Positions 29,582 through 40,902 of a DNA stretch of 64,000 bases are shown piece by piece (positions within the stretch are counted from its first letter, which is position 1; every line of letters begins with the position of its first letter). A program made the translations under genes and the position numbers. The notes beneath the pieces were generated by a model. That model saw nothing but the letters and a program-made list of their open reading frames with translations. It ran no database searches and was not told the DNA's origin. Location: positions 868,001-932,000 of the forward strand of contig NZ_AP012332.1 of assembly GCF_001042655.1 (NCBI RefSeq). The letters are read 5' to 3'. The DNA comes from Gardnerella vaginalis ATCC 14018 = JCM 11026. Its GTDB lineage: Bacteria > Actinomycetota > Actinomycetes > Actinomycetales > Bifidobacteriaceae.

Positions 29582-32110
29582 TCACACGTGCGACACTCTG
29601 TAGTCAAAGAACACAACTTCGCCTGTATCTTGTGTGGAATCCAAATCAACAACACCAGTAATAGCCCAATTATGGTCTCCGTCCGAATCGTCAATAATTT
29701 GCCGAACTTTCCACGAATGTTCACTCTTCTCAAGCGAATCATCCAAAATAAACAAGTCGCCACTTCTAGCCTTGGCATCGATACCAACATACTCGTGCTC
29801 ATCGTAATAGTCGTCAAGCACATCATTCCACTCGTGAACGCCGTAACCCCAAGCCTTGTCAAGCTCTCCTAAAGTATCCGCATCTTCCAAATCCATAAGC
29901 TGCACGCGACGGAACATTGCGTTTCTAATCAACACAATAAGTCCACGACGATCCTCAACAACAGACTCAGAAGTTCCAGGCGCAGCCATAGTTACAGCAC
30001 TAGCTTCAGCGTCCGATCCTCCTGCACTCTCCCACTCGTCAACAAGACTTGAATCAATAGATCGCACAACAAGACGAAGCCACGAAATAATATCACACAA
30101 TTCTTCGTTAAGCATGTCTTCTGGCACAGTGCGAGCAAGCGAACGATAAGCGTCCGAAAGGTAACGAAGAAGCGTTCCTTCACTTCTAGCAATGCCATAG
30201 CGCGAAATATAGCCAGTAAAATCGGACGCTGTTTCGACCATGTCTCGAAGCACAGATTTAGGCTTAATCCAGTAGTCGTTTGCCCACGGAACATCTTTGC
30301 GATATTGCGCAAAAGCAGGCTCAAGCAAATCTTCAAGAGGCTTAGGGTAGCTAACTTCCACTAAGCGTTCCATGCGCTCCTCGTAATCAATGCCATCATC
30401 CTTCATGCCAACCATTGCAGCATCGCGAGCCTTACGCTCTTGTGCGCGAAGCACAGGCTTAGGGTCATCTAAAGTTGCTTCAACCATAGAAATTACGTCA
30501 AGCGCATAGCTTGGAGATTCTGGGTCTAGAAGTTCCAAAGCTGCGAGTAAGAATGGAGAAAGCGGCTGATCTAGCGCAAAACCCTCTGGCATAGCAACAT
30601 CAAGATCATAATCACAAGAACCATCCGAAAGCTCTCTGCATTCAATCACTTGAGTATCGAGCAAAGTTTGGAAAATATCGTTGCAACGCTCGAGCAATTT
30701 CTCTTTATCTTGCGGCTTTTGCGCACTATCTTCAATAAGTTTTTCAACGCGTGCTCTAGCATCCCCACCTTGCGTAACTTCGTTCAAAATCATTGAGTGC
30801 GTTACAACCATGTGAGGATTCAAAGTTTCTGGAGCGCTTTCAATAAGCTTAGTAAACGTTGGCTCGCCCCAAACTACAAAGCCTTCTGGAGCTTTCTTAC
30901 GCTTAACTTTTTTAAGCTTCTTAGGATCATTTCCAGCTTTTGCAACAGCGCGCGCATTCTCAATCTCGAACTCTGGAGCCTCTGCAACTACTAAGCCCTC
31001 AGTATCGAATCCCATTCTGCCTGCACGTCCTGCAATTTGATGAAACTCGCGAGCACGAAGCTTTCTACTACGATTCCCATCAAATTTTGTAAGAGCTGTA
31101 AGAACAACCGAGTGAATTGGCACGTTAATGCCAACTCCGAGAGTGTCTGTGCCACAAATAACGGGCAGCAATCCTTGCTGTGCGAGCTGTTCGACAAGCC
31201 TACGGTAGCGCGGAAGCATACCAGCATGGTGTACGCCGACACCGGTGCGCAGTAGCCTTTGCAAAATTTTGCCGAAACCTGTAGTAAATTTAGTGCCTTT
31301 AATAGCTTGAGCAATTTTGTCTCGCTGATCTTTGCTAGAAACCCCCGTGCTTGCAAGCGCTTGAGCTGTTTCTAGAGCTGCATCTTGCGAAAAATGAACT
31401 ACATAGATTGGCGTTAAACCCTTGTTAAATAAGAGTTCTACAGTTGTTGCAAGCGGCTTATCTGTGTACTCGTATTCGAGTGGGATTGGTCTTGGCGCAT
31501 TAGCAATAATATCAACACTACGTTTTGTTGATTTTTCTAAACGTTCCGCAATATCCGTTACGTCTCCAAGAGTTGCGCTCATAAGTAAGAATTGCGTATT
31601 TGGAAGTGTAAGTAACGGAACTTGCCAAGCCCATCCGCGCTCTGGATCACCATAGTAGTGGAATTCGTCCATTGCAACGCAATCGACTTCAGCGTTTGCG
31701 CCTTCGCGTAAGGCTTGATTTGCTAAGATTTCTGCAGTGCAGCAGATTATTGGAGCGTCCGCGTTAATATGCGAATCTCCTGTAATCATGCCAACGTTGT
31801 CGCGCCCAAAAATCGCAACTAAATCGAAGAATTTTTCGGAAACAAGAGCTTTAATTGGCGCAGTATAGTAGGAGCGTCTGCCGGTAGCGAGCGCTGCAAA
31901 ATGCATGCCGAGCGCTACTAGAGATTTTCCAGAACCGGTTGGAGTATTTAAGATAACATGGTCTCCTGCAAGCAAATCCATAACAGATTCTTCTTGATGC
32001 GGCCACAAATCTACATGCTTGTTATCTTTAACCCAATCAACAAATGCTTGAAAAATCTCGTCTTCGCTAGCATGATGCAAATCAAAAGCTAACTCGCCCA
32101 GACCAGCCAT
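29582..32110 (-). CDS. DEAD/DEAH-box helicase with DUF3516 C-terminus
   Basis: Superfamily 2 RNA/DNA helicase of the Ski2-like kind common in actinobacteria. Motif I is TPTGSGKS, motif II DEFH, motif III SAT, motif VI QIAGRAGRMGFD. The C-terminal 450 residues form a DUF3516 region. At 842 residues the length matches the actinobacterial family. Its precise substrate is not established. It starts 64 bases downstream of cmk-der and stands in the same orientation as its neighbours. Confidence 0.87.
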   Translation of the reverse strand: MAGLGELAFDLHHASEDEIFQAFVDWVKDNKHVDLWPHQEESVMDLLAGDHVILNTPTGSGKSLVALGMHFAALATGRRSYYTAPIKALVSEKFFDLVAIFGRDNVGMITGDSHINADAPIICCTAEILANQALREGANAEVDCVAMDEFHYYGDPERGWAWQVPLLTLPNTQFLLMSATLGDVTDIAERLEKSTKRSVDIIANAPRPIPLEYEYTDKPLATTVELLFNKGLTPIYVVHFSQDAALETAQALASTGVSSKDQRDKIAQAIKGTKFTTGFGKILQRLLRTGVGVHHAGMLPRYRRLVEQLAQQGLLPVICGTDTLGVGINVPIHSVVLTALTKFDGNRSRKLRAREFHQIAGRAGRMGFDTEGLVVAEAPEFEIENARAVAKAGNDPKKLKKVKRKKAPEGFVVWGEPTFTKLIESAPETLNPHMVVTHSMILNEVTQGGDARARVEKLIEDSAQKPQDKEKLLERCNDIFQTLLDTQVIECRELSDGSCDYDLDVAMPEGFALDQPLSPFLLAALELLDPESPSYALDVISMVEATLDDPKPVLRAQERKARDAAMVGMKDDGIDYEERMERLVEVSYPKPLEDLLEPAFAQYRKDVPWANDYWIKPKSVLRDMVETASDFTGYISRYGIARSEGTLLRYLSDAYRSLARTVPEDMLNEELCDIISWLRLVVRSIDSSLVDEWESAGGSDAEASAVTMAAPGTSESVVEDRRGLIVLIRNAMFRRVQLMDLEDADTLGELDKAWGYGVHEWNDVLDDYYDEHEYVGIDAKARSGDLFILDDSLEKSEHSWKVRQIIDDSDGDHNWAITGVVDLDSTQDTGEVVFFDYRVSHV

Positions 32111-32175
32111 ATTCCGCTCCTACTTTACTTAAGCTTTACTCGTGACTTTAATCGCAAATTTATTTACTTGCGATT

Positions 32176-34380
32176 TTACTTGCGCTTCTTCTTATCTCGT
32201 ACTTTTACAGAGATTTGAATAGGAGTTCCCTCAAATCCAAACTCTTCTCGAAGAGAACGCTCAATAAAGCGACGGTAACCGTGCTCTAAGAAGCCTGTTG
32301 CGAATATCACGAAACGCGGTGGGCGCGTAGAAGCCTGAGTAGCAAACAAGATTCTCGCTTGCTTTCCGCCTCGCAAAGGATGCGGATGAGCAGACTGAAT
32401 ACGACCTAAGAAAGCGTTGAGCTTGCCTGTAGGAATGCGCTTATCCCAGCTGTCTAAAGCTGTTCGCATAGCGCGCGCAAGACGATTCGTATGCCATCCT
32501 GTTTTTGCGGAGAGATTAACGCGCTCAGCCCAAGTTACGCGCTCAAACTCAGTTTTCCACAAGCGTTCCATGCGCTGTCTGGAAAATTCGTCCATCAAGT
32601 CCCACTTGTTAAACACAAGTACGATTGCTCGACCCGCGTCTACAGCCTGGCTCATAACTTTCAAATCCTGCTCTGCAATCGGCTGGGAAGAATCGAAAAG
32701 AATCAAAGCAAGTTCAGAACGCTCAATCGCAGCTTGCGTACGAAGTGAAGAATAGTATTCAGCACCAGTAAGCTTATGCTGCCTGCGCTTAATACCAGCA
32801 GTGTCAATAAACAGCCAGTCTTCTCCATCAACTCGCACAACCTCATCAACAGGATCTCGAGTAGTTCCAGCCAAATCGTTTACAACAGAACGTTCTTCAT
32901 GAGCTAAATGGTTCAAAAGCGAAGACTTACCAACATTTGGACGCCCAACTAAAGCAACTCTGCGAAGTCCTTCTGGAGTCAAGAATCCTGAAGTTTTATT
33001 CGCTTTCTTCAAAGAGTTAAGAGCCGCGTCAAGCAAATCTCCAACGCCTCTGCCATGCATTGCAGAAATTCCGTAAGGCTCACCCATTCCGAGCTTCCAA
33101 AACTCTGCAGTTAAATACTCGCTTCTAGCGTCGTCAACCTTGTTAACTGCCAAAGTAATAGGCTTACCTGCAGCGCGAAGCATTGAAACAATACGCTCGT
33201 CTGTAGCAGTTAAACCAACTTGACCATCTACTAGGAAAATCACAGCATCGCTTAAACGCACTGCCACTTGCGCCTGTTGAGCAATAGAAGAATCAATGCC
33301 TTCAACATCTGCTTCCCAGCCGCCAGTGTCAACCAGCTTGAAGTTGGTTCCAGCCCACTCAGCGTCGTAACTTACGCGATCTCTAGTAACACCTGGAGTA
33401 TCTTCTACAACAGCGACACGATGGCCCAAAATACGATTTACAAGCGTTGATTTTCCAACGTTTGGTCGACCTATAACGGCGATTACTCCAACAGCTTTTG
33501 TATCTTTCGATTCATCATCGCTTGCAAAATCACCGCTAAGAAGCGCACGATCTTCATCATCAAGATCGTAGCCTTCAAGATTTGCAGCATAACGGTCGTA
33601 CTCATCTTGCTCAATTGCATCGTCAACAATCTCTACAAGCGCGTCAAGAGTCTGCTCAAAAGTTAAATCAGAATTATCTAGAGTTGTAACACCGTCTGCA
33701 GCTTTAAGAAAATTCGTAACTTTAGCATCTTTAGCATCACGAGCGCGAATATCGTCTTCTTCAGATTCATTATTCTTAGATTCATTATTTTGCAAATTTT
33801 CTTGCTCAATATCCTGCTTATTTCTGCGAGCTTGACGCACTTCCTCACGAGCAGTAAGAAGCACTCGAACTTGAGCATTTGGAGCCACAACAGTAGTAAT
33901 ATCGCGGCCTTCTGCAACTATTCCCTCTCCGCCTGAGAAAGAATCTTCACTAGACTCTGAAGCAATATACGCGCGCTGAGCAGCAATAAGCATGCGTCGA
34001 ACTGCAGGAATCGAAGAAACCGTAGACACGTGCGAAGAAACTTCGCTGGAACGCAATTCTTCGCTAATATCTTCACTATCAATTACGACTACAGGATTTT
34101 TTGGATCAACACTAAATTCAGCATGATCTTCCGTAAACAATGCTCCAACAGCTTCAACAATTTGATTCAAGCGTTTTGCATCTGCAGAATTCGTTGAATT
34201 TCCTTCTTCATCCAACTCAAGCTGCTTGCTTAAATCAATACCTTGCTTCAAGCACCACCAAGCAGCAGCTCGATACATTGCCCCCGTATCTAAATACGCA
34301 AAACCATAGTATTGCGCTAAAGCACGAGAAGTAGAAGATTTACCTACTCCTGCTGGTCCATCAATTGCTACGCAAATCAC
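32176..34380 (-). CDS. cmk-der: Fused cytidylate kinase and GTPase Der
   Basis: One 734-residue chain. Residues 1-255 are cytidylate kinase (P-loop GPAGVGKSS 8-16; GRDITT near 158), which phosphorylates CMP and dCMP, with a non-conserved acidic stretch at 190-215. After an acidic linker, Der (EngA), a ribosome 50S assembly GTPase, has two G domains: GRPNVGKS at 304-311 and 479-486, each with its DTGG/DTAG switch (351, 526), then a KH-like domain. The fusion is known in bifidobacteria. The GTG start overlaps the rluB stop by 4 bases (GTGA), with AAGGAGG inside rluB, so translation is coupled. Confidence 0.93.
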   Translation of the reverse strand: MICVAIDGPAGVGKSSTSRALAQYYGFAYLDTGAMYRAAAWWCLKQGIDLSKQLELDEEGNSTNSADAKRLNQIVEAVGALFTEDHAEFSVDPKNPVVVIDSEDISEELRSSEVSSHVSTVSSIPAVRRMLIAAQRAYIASESSEDSFSGGEGIVAEGRDITTVVAPNAQVRVLLTAREEVRQARRNKQDIEQENLQNNESKNNESEEDDIRARDAKDAKVTNFLKAADGVTTLDNSDLTFEQTLDALVEIVDDAIEQDEYDRYAANLEGYDLDDEDRALLSGDFASDDESKDTKAVGVIAVIGRPNVGKSTLVNRILGHRVAVVEDTPGVTRDRVSYDAEWAGTNFKLVDTGGWEADVEGIDSSIAQQAQVAVRLSDAVIFLVDGQVGLTATDERIVSMLRAAGKPITLAVNKVDDARSEYLTAEFWKLGMGEPYGISAMHGRGVGDLLDAALNSLKKANKTSGFLTPEGLRRVALVGRPNVGKSSLLNHLAHEERSVVNDLAGTTRDPVDEVVRVDGEDWLFIDTAGIKRRQHKLTGAEYYSSLRTQAAIERSELALILFDSSQPIAEQDLKVMSQAVDAGRAIVLVFNKWDLMDEFSRQRMERLWKTEFERVTWAERVNLSAKTGWHTNRLARAMRTALDSWDKRIPTGKLNAFLGRIQSAHPHPLRGGKQARILFATQASTRPPRFVIFATGFLEHGYRRFIERSLREEFGFEGTPIQISVKVRDKKKRK

Positions 34381-35150
34381 AGGCCAACCTCCTTAGAAAG
34401 CGAGCGCACTTCTGTTTGAGAAAGCACTCGATACGATCCAGCTTTTAAGTCCCCTAACTTAATAGGCCCAATTTGAGTACGCACAAGACGCTTTACAGGA
34501 TATCCTACGGCTCCAAAAATCCTGCGCACAATGCGATTTTTGCCAGAGTGTAAAACAACTTTTACGATTGTTGCATCGTGATTTTGGTCGATTATTGCAC
34601 AGCGATCGAGCTTAATCCAGCCGTCTTCCAGATTTACGCCTTGCGAAACTAGCCTGCGGCAAACCATTCCGTTGATCTTGCCTTCAACAGTTGCAATATA
34701 CGTTTTCTCAACTTCATACTTTGGATGCATAACATGCTGGCTTAACTCACCATCGTTGGTCATTAAAATAAGACCTTCAGAATCGTAGTCCAAGCGTCCC
34801 ATGTGGAAAATTCGCTCGTACTTATCTCCAACAATGTCTCTTAAAGTGAAGCGACCTTTTGGATCATCCATTGCGCTCAAAACTCTTTTAGGCTTATTAA
34901 GCGCGAGCGTTACAAGCTTGTGATTAAATTTCACTCTCGATCCGTCTACGCGTATTTTTTGTTTACTTGGATCTACTCGAGTTCCGAGTGTTGTTACAAG
35001 CTCATCATCTACTTCAACACGCCCATCTAAGATTATTTCTTCACACTTTCGGCGTGAACCAAATCCCGCTTCAGCAAGTAGCTTTTGCAGTCGAACAGCG
35101 TTTTTGGATTCTTGTTGCGCCTGATTGGCGCGGGAATATGCGTTTGGCAT
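34377..35150 (-). CDS. rluB: 23S rRNA pseudouridine synthase, RluB/RsuA family
   Basis: Isomerises a uridine in rRNA to pseudouridine. An N-terminal S4 RNA-binding domain ([20 protein letters not shown]) is followed by the catalytic domain with [17 protein letters not shown], in which the Asp of GRLDYD is the catalytic residue. The 257-residue length is typical of RluB. GGGAG lies 5 bases before the ATG. Followed without a gap by cmk-der, as in many actinobacteria where rluB, cmk and der are neighbours. Confidence 0.92.
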   Translation of the reverse strand: MPNAYSRANQAQQESKNAVRLQKLLAEAGFGSRRKCEEIILDGRVEVDDELVTTLGTRVDPSKQKIRVDGSRVKFNHKLVTLALNKPKRVLSAMDDPKGRFTLRDIVGDKYERIFHMGRLDYDSEGLILMTNDGELSQHVMHPKYEVEKTYIATVEGKINGMVCRRLVSQGVNLEDGWIKLDRCAIIDQNHDATIVKVVLHSGKNRIVRRIFGAVGYPVKRLVRTQIGPIKLGDLKAGSYRVLSQTEVRSLSKEVGL

Positions 35151-35349
35151 CGTTCTCCCAACGTGACCTTATTCGTATTCTTTTAATAAATTAGTAGCAA
35201 ATTTTCATATTCTGCAATAAATACAGGAAATTACCACGTTTTTCTATGTTAGCGTATGGCATAGCCGTGATACTATAGCAAACGTTTGGTTGTGCTGTAA
35301 ATAATAAAAACCAGCATAGCGGTGTACACAATTAACGTAAGGAATTGTT

Positions 35350-36336
35350 ATGAACTACACTTCAAATGCAGATTGCTCTGTTTCTAAACAATCTTCTGCA
35401 CTTAGAACTCCGCTCATTTTTAGAGTAGGAGCAGAATTCATTGCAAGCGCTTTTGCAATGTTCACTATCTACATGTTCTCATCTATTGTTACTGCAATGT
35501 ATGGCGTAAATGTTCTTATGATTGCAGTAGGAACTGGCATTGCTTATGCTGCTGCTATTGGTATTGCATCTAAGTTTTCTGGCGGACATGTAAATCCTGC
35601 TATAACTATCGCATCTATGCTTACTGGCAGAACTCCTTATATTTCTGGAATTTTATACATTATTGCTCAGGTTCTTGGAGCTATCGCTGCAGCTGGAGTA
35701 ACTGTTTTTGTTCTGCCACAAACAAAGATGGTTCCAGCTCACACTTGGTTTGCTCCTGTTGTTAATGGTTTTGAAAATGCTTCCATTTCTGCAAACCAAC
35801 TTAAGAGTGTTAATGCATCTTTTGGCGTTATTACTGCTCTTGTTGTTGAAATTATTGCAGTTCTTGTTATTGTTGCAACAGCCATGACGTACATGAATGA
35901 CAACGGCAGCACAAAATGCGGATACTCTACTCACATGGGCATTGCTTATGCCGCTGGAGCTTTCATTACTTATCAAATTACTGGAGCTGGTTTAAACCCT
36001 GCCCGTTCTACTGGCATTGCTATTCTTGCTCAATCGCAAAAGTTATCTGTCTCACCATTGAGTCAACTTTGGGTATTTTGGATTGCACCTGTTTTTGCCG
36101 CTGCGCTCGTAGGATTTGTCATGCTTATTTGCAAGCTTGCAACTTCTTCTTCAAATAATCAGAATCCTGTTGCTGCTGATTGCTCAAATCAAACTTCTCC
36201 TGTTCTACAGAATACTGTTCCTGTAGTTCCAGAACCTCCTGTTAACACAGAGTCTTCAGTAACCCCTTCTACGACTTTGGATTCTACTGGAAACGATAAT
36301 GTTCCATTTAATCCTTTTAACAGAGATGATAAATAG
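35350..36336 (+). CDS. Aquaporin / glycerol-facilitator family channel
   Basis: Six-segment MIP membrane channel. Both pore motifs are intact: NPA at residues 82-84 (GGHVNPAIT) and 216-218 (GLNPARS), the latter followed by the selectivity Arg219. The long loop and lack of a GLP-type Asp after the second NPA fit a water channel (AqpZ-like) better than a glycerol facilitator. A 55-residue Pro/Ser/Thr/Asn-rich cytoplasmic tail is unusual. AAGGA precedes the ATG. Monocistronic and convergent with the DUF3017 gene, 27 bases apart. Confidence 0.88.
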   Translation: MNYTSNADCSVSKQSSALRTPLIFRVGAEFIASAFAMFTIYMFSSIVTAMYGVNVLMIAVGTGIAYAAAIGIASKFSGGHVNPAITIASMLTGRTPYISGILYIIAQVLGAIAAAGVTVFVLPQTKMVPAHTWFAPVVNGFENASISANQLKSVNASFGVITALVVEIIAVLVIVATAMTYMNDNGSTKCGYSTHMGIAYAAGAFITYQITGAGLNPARSTGIAILAQSQKLSVSPLSQLWVFWIAPVFAAALVGFVMLICKLATSSSNNQNPVAADCSNQTSPVLQNTVPVVPEPPVNTESSVTPSTTLDSTGNDNVPFNPFNRDDK

Positions 36337-36363
36337 AATTTCGTGAATTAAATCTATCGGATT

Positions 36364-36738
36364 CTACATTAAGAAAAAAATTGAAAAATACGTTATCAAT
36401 AGTCCAATTCCTAGCGAAATGCTTATGAAAGAATCGAAGGCTACAGATCTAACCTTCCATGGACTTTTTTGAGTAAATATTAAGCGTATGATTCCAAGAA
36501 CAATGGCTGTTGCGGCAATTATTACCGTGGCAGCCATTGTTTTACCCATAAACGCCAATACTGCGCTTACGCATACTATTGCTGCCACAATCCATTGCGC
36601 ATACGGTTTTCCTTCTTTGACTTCAGAAACGTATATATGGTTTGATTTTTTTGCTAATTCAGATTCATTTACATTTAAAATGTTCTTTTGAATTTTTGAT
36701 ACATCGTCTTGTTTTTCATACCGATCATTAATTGTCAT
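36364..36738 (-). CDS. DUF3017 small membrane protein
   Basis: About 125 residues: a polar N-terminus and three hydrophobic segments, with the family pattern VRSVAFDSFISISLGIGLL near the C-terminus. DUF3017 proteins occur across actinobacteria near purine or folate genes; function unknown. The start is uncertain: 36738 (MTINDRY) has a weak ribosome site, while 36753 (MYYTSMT) has AAGG 7 bases upstream, but that site lies inside the purH terminator stem. Downstream of purH on the same strand. Confidence 0.72.
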   Translation of the reverse strand: MTINDRYEKQDDVSKIQKNILNVNESELAKKSNHIYVSEVKEGKPYAQWIVAAIVCVSAVLAFMGKTMAATVIIAATAIVLGIIRLIFTQKSPWKVRSVAFDSFISISLGIGLLITYFSIFFLM

Positions 36739-36757
36739 ACTTGTATAATACATAAAA

Positions 36758-36793
36758 GACCTTGGAAAGTATACGAAAATACAATCCAAGGTC
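36758..36793 (-). terminator. Terminator downstream of purH
   Basis: GACCTTGGA and its complement (36785-36793 and 36758-36766) form a 9-bp stem with an 18-base loop, followed on the minus strand by TTTT. It overlaps the possible ribosome site of the DUF3017 gene. Confidence 0.65.
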
Positions 36794-36859
36794 CTTTTTA
36801 TAGAATACTTGTATTAATTAAAAAATTAATAAATATTTTATTATTCAGTCAAATACTAT

Positions 36860-38542
36860 TTAGTGGAAGAAGTGCCTTGTACCAGTAGTGTACATTGTTA
36901 CTCCAGCCGCACGCGCAGCTTCAAACACTTCCTCATCTCTAATTGACCCTCCTGGCTGCACAATTGCTCGCACACCTGCGTCAATAAGGATTTGCGGACC
37001 ATCAGCAAATGGGAAGAATGCATCCGAAGCCGCAACAGCTCCACGAGCACGCTCAACACCATCAGCAAGAGTATTAGCACGCTCAACAGCCAAGTGGCAA
37101 GAATCCACGCGATTAACCTGCCCCATGCCAATGCCAACAGTAGCATTATCGTGTGCAAGTAGAATTGCGTTAGACTTTACGCAACGAAGCGAGCGCCATG
37201 CAAACTCTAAGTCTCTCAAAGTATCAGTATCTGCAGCTTCTCCAGATACAAGAGTCCAATTTTGAGGATTATCGCCAAAATCATCAATCTTATCTGCGCT
37301 TTGTACCAATGCGCCACCATCAATAGGATGCACCTGCAAGCCCAAAACTGGAGGATTTGCAACCTTTAAGATTCGCAAATTCTTCTTCTTAGTGCGCAAT
37401 AACTCCAAAGCCTCAGGCTCATAATCTGGAGCAACAATTACCTCTGTGAAAATTGGTCGAACACTTTCAGCCATTTCTAGTGTAACAGTTGAATTGCAAG
37501 CAATCACACCGCCGTAAGCACTTACAGGATCGCAAGCGTGAGCTTTCTTATGAGCAATAGCTGCAGTTGCACCTATTGCTAAGCCGCAAGGATTATTATG
37601 CTTGCATACTGCAACAGCGATTTGTGGGGCAAAATCCCATACTGCACGCCAAGCCGCATCCGCATCAACATAATTGTTGTAGCTCATCGGCTTTCCACCA
37701 AGAAGTTCAGCTTGAGCTAAACCTCCCTTATGCAATGGGTCAAGATAAAGCCCCGCCTGCTGATGTGGATTTTCACCATATCTAAGCTTGCGATTTAACT
37801 TCCACGTACGCGTATAATCAGTTGGAATAATCAAATCCTCACTTGTTTTATCAACTGAATTTGCGTCTTCCTCAGACTTGGTCTTCATACTTTCTGGAAT
37901 TGACCAAACTTCACTTGTCCACTGGCATATTGCAGCATCGTAAGAAGCCGTATGTTCAAATGCTTTATGCGCCAAGTATTCGCGTTCTTCTAGGCTAAAA
38001 CCTTCTCCAGATAACACTCTTTGGGCAAGAATATTATAATCTGCATGGTCTGTAATAACAGCCACAGATTTATGATTTTTCGCGGCAGCGCGAACCATAG
38101 ATGGTCCACCAATATCGATTTTCTCAATAATCTGAGCTTCGCTTCCACCGCTCATAACAGTGTTTACAAACGGATACAAATTCACTACAACAGCATCAAA
38201 TGGCTCAATATTTAACTCTTTAAGCTGCTTTACATGATCAGGATTGCTCATATCTGCTAAAATCCCAGCGTGAATATGTGGATCGAGCGTCTTAACCCTA
38301 CCATCTAAGCTTTCTGGGAAACCTGTTATATCAGATACTTCCGTAACCTTTACACCTAATTCTTGGAGTTTTGCAGCTGTTGAACCTGTTGAAACAACCT
38401 GAGTTCCGCACTTTTTAAAAGCGTCTGCCAGAGTTTCTAGCCCTTCTTTGCAAAATACTGATACAAGTACTCGCTTGATTGACCTTTTACCTGTGGTTAT
38501 CAGCACATCTGCACTTGATTCTTGCGCGTGTATCTGTTGCAC
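36860..38542 (-). CDS. purH: Bifunctional AICAR transformylase / IMP cyclohydrolase
   Basis: Carries out the last two steps of de novo IMP synthesis. An N-terminal MGS-like cyclohydrolase domain (about 20-220, with [17 protein letters not shown]) is followed by the AICARFT domain with [26 protein letters not shown] and FFPFADG. I start at the GTG at 38542 because a perfect AGGAGG lies 9 bases before it; the longer frame to 38635 would run into the upstream gene and adds unrelated residues. Preceded by the DUF6350 gene after 31 bases, a typical actinobacterial pair, but purN is missing here. Confidence 0.94.
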   Translation of the reverse strand: MQQIHAQESSADVLITTGKRSIKRVLVSVFCKEGLETLADAFKKCGTQVVSTGSTAAKLQELGVKVTEVSDITGFPESLDGRVKTLDPHIHAGILADMSNPDHVKQLKELNIEPFDAVVVNLYPFVNTVMSGGSEAQIIEKIDIGGPSMVRAAAKNHKSVAVITDHADYNILAQRVLSGEGFSLEEREYLAHKAFEHTASYDAAICQWTSEVWSIPESMKTKSEEDANSVDKTSEDLIIPTDYTRTWKLNRKLRYGENPHQQAGLYLDPLHKGGLAQAELLGGKPMSYNNYVDADAAWRAVWDFAPQIAVAVCKHNNPCGLAIGATAAIAHKKAHACDPVSAYGGVIACNSTVTLEMAESVRPIFTEVIVAPDYEPEALELLRTKKKNLRILKVANPPVLGLQVHPIDGGALVQSADKIDDFGDNPQNWTLVSGEAADTDTLRDLEFAWRSLRCVKSNAILLAHDNATVGIGMGQVNRVDSCHLAVERANTLADGVERARGAVAASDAFFPFADGPQILIDAGVRAIVQPGGSIRDEEVFEAARAAGVTMYTTGTRHFFH

Positions 38543-38573
38543 GGTGGTCTTCCTCCTTGATGTTGGACGAGGA

Positions 38574-40169
38574 TTATTTTTTATTGACTTTCGAACTAAC
38601 TGTTCTAGGTTTTCTAGTATCAGTTTTGTTCTCAAGCAAAGGTTGTTTTTTAGTGGATTTAACGCTTCGCGGCTGACTTATATTATCTGTTTCATTTTGA
38701 CTAATTGAACAAGATGAACGCGTTTTTTCTTTTTTTGAAGACATATAATCAGCAGACTTTTCAGACATATTGTTTTCTTTAGGAGTTATTACTGACGTTT
38801 CACATGACTGTTCAACTGGTTTTGATTGCGATTTTATGTTCTGATTTTCTTTTGACTTTTCACTAATATTTTCAGATAACTTTTTGGAAAATATATTAAA
38901 ATTCGACGGCTTAATGGAATCATATTTCTCAAAAATTTTAGAACTTAACGCACGAATAGAAATTATTATTGCGCACACAAATATAACGAGAATCCAGGCC
39001 AACCCAAAACCAAATACTGTTAAATGACCTAAAGCACGAACACTTCTACTTACATTTACACCAACATTGGATAAACGATATTTACCTAAATCACCGTTTG
39101 CGAACAAGAATAGTATACTCATAACGAGTATTACTAATATGCAAGTTGATACCAAAACTACAGCTGATTCCACAAAAGCAATAACGGTAGACTTCCAATC
39201 AAGTTTATCTTTATCGAAATGCAAACGAATATTACAAGACTTAGAATATAAGATCACAAATAACGCAAATACGCCACATAAGGCAAAAACAATACCATTG
39301 ACAAGAAGCCTATAAAGTGAATCACCTATAGAGTCTGGGAATATGGCAAAGAATGGAACAGGAGGCAAAGACTTACGATTAACTGCATAAATTGTGAAAT
39401 TAGCAACTGATCCTATAGCAAATCCTGAACCTGAAATCCATGATAATGCCCATAATGCAACGTTTGGAAGCCATACCAGACATGCAATTGTGGTTAAAAT
39501 TCTTGAACCTAATTGCATTCCTAACTTTGAAAAAACTATCTCAACATTACTTGCTCCAACAATGGACCAAAAGATAATCGTTGATAATGCAATAATTGCA
39601 TAAATTGACAACACGATTACGGTTGAATAAAGGCAAATTTTTATGCGTTTTAATATATGTTCAGGAACATTTTTTGTTATATTATTTTTGATTAATACAA
39701 ACAATGAGCTGTATGGGAAAACAGCTATTAACTGTGCAAAAGCATATACACAAAAGCTTTTTAACAATATGACTGGTAACGAATCCAATAACTCAATATT
39801 GGTATTTTGAGATATAACTCCATTGATGAAAACCCAAACAAATAAACCAATACAATTTACTAGCGATCCACCTTTTAGTTTTCTCATCAGAATCGCAAGC
39901 ATTGTAATTATAAGCGAAGTCAAACCAAGTGGAATAACTGTAAGAATAAAATCATCAAAGCCTAGACCAACTCCTTGCGCAAAAAGAAGAGCAGCCCACG
40001 TCATCGACATTGATGAATCGGAAAGATTACCAGTTCCTTCTTCTATAGAAATAACAAGAAGGGTTAGTGACATGAATAATCCAACAACTATTGCAAAAAT
40101 CAAAGTCGCAATAGCGGGTATAGATATCCCCTTCAAAATGCTAATAAGAGAAGACTTCAGTTTTTTCAT
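38574..40169 (-). CDS. DUF6350 polytopic membrane protein
   Basis: A 531-residue protein with about ten hydrophobic segments in the first 410 residues and a Lys/Ser-rich cytoplasmic tail of about 110 residues. This family sits upstream of purN/purH in many actinobacteria; its role is not known to me with confidence. [14 protein letters not shown] segment and [15 protein letters not shown] are seen in related proteins. First gene before purH on the same strand and probably cotranscribed. Confidence 0.75.
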   Translation of the reverse strand: MKKLKSSLISILKGISIPAIATLIFAIVVGLFMSLTLLVISIEEGTGNLSDSSMSMTWAALLFAQGVGLGFDDFILTVIPLGLTSLIITMLAILMRKLKGGSLVNCIGLFVWVFINGVISQNTNIELLDSLPVILLKSFCVYAFAQLIAVFPYSSLFVLIKNNITKNVPEHILKRIKICLYSTVIVLSIYAIIALSTIIFWSIVGASNVEIVFSKLGMQLGSRILTTIACLVWLPNVALWALSWISGSGFAIGSVANFTIYAVNRKSLPPVPFFAIFPDSIGDSLYRLLVNGIVFALCGVFALFVILYSKSCNIRLHFDKDKLDWKSTVIAFVESAVVLVSTCILVILVMSILFLFANGDLGKYRLSNVGVNVSRSVRALGHLTVFGFGLAWILVIFVCAIIISIRALSSKIFEKYDSIKPSNFNIFSKKLSENISEKSKENQNIKSQSKPVEQSCETSVITPKENNMSEKSADYMSSKKEKTRSSCSISQNETDNISQPRSVKSTKKQPLLENKTDTRKPRTVSSKVNKK

Positions 40170-40302
40170 AACATCATCCTCCCTTATTAGCCGCTTGAAG
40201 TTAGATCTAAGTTGTTCGATTTTTTATGATTACACCTAAAAACAATATATGAATAAATGTAGCTGCCCAAGTACAACACAAGCTACTACTCATACACCAC
40301 TT

Positions 40303-40884
40303 TTATGCAGGCATCGTCATTAAACTAGAGCATTTATAAGATTGCAACTCATTCATTCCGCTAATTCCTGTTAACTCCATTACAAAGCAGAATCCAGCAA
40401 CAGTGCCCTGCGACCTTTCAACAAGTCGCGCAGCAGCTTTTGCAGTTCCTCCTGTAGCAATTAAATCGTCAACAATAAGAACACGCTGACCAGGCTTTAT
40501 AAGATCTTTCTCAATCTCTATCTTAGCTTCCCCATATTCGAGAGAATATGACTCGCTTATGACTTCGGGAGGCAATTTACCTGCTTTTCTTACGGCAACA
40601 AAACCTTTATTGAGTCGAGCAGCCAAAGCTGGACCAAACAAAAATCCACGAGCCTCAAGTCCAGCAACTAAATCAAATGAATCTTGAGAAACTGGCAACG
40701 AATCTACTAATGAATCAATAAGAATTCGCATACCACGATTATCAGCAAAAACAGGAAGAAAATCGCGGAAAACAATCTTTGGATTTGGAAACCCTGGAAT
40801 TGTTCTAATAAGAGATGCTAAATATTTAACATCCTCATCACTAACATTCTTCAAAGATTTTACTGTAATATCAGTTGTTGTCAT
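40303..40884 (-). CDS. apt: Adenine phosphoribosyltransferase
   Basis: Salvages adenine to AMP with PRPP. The PRPP-binding loop is VLIVDDLIATGGTA (about residues 125-138), and GLEARGFLFGPALA is the Apt-specific pattern. At 193 residues it has the usual length. It follows yajC by 18 bases. Purine salvage fits the other purine genes in this window. Confidence 0.95.
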   Translation of the reverse strand: MTTTDITVKSLKNVSDEDVKYLASLIRTIPGFPNPKIVFRDFLPVFADNRGMRILIDSLVDSLPVSQDSFDLVAGLEARGFLFGPALAARLNKGFVAVRKAGKLPPEVISESYSLEYGEAKIEIEKDLIKPGQRVLIVDDLIATGGTAKAAARLVERSQGTVAGFCFVMELTGISGMNELQSYKCSSLMTMPA

Positions 40885-40902
40885 AATCTTATTGTTCTTA
40901 TC

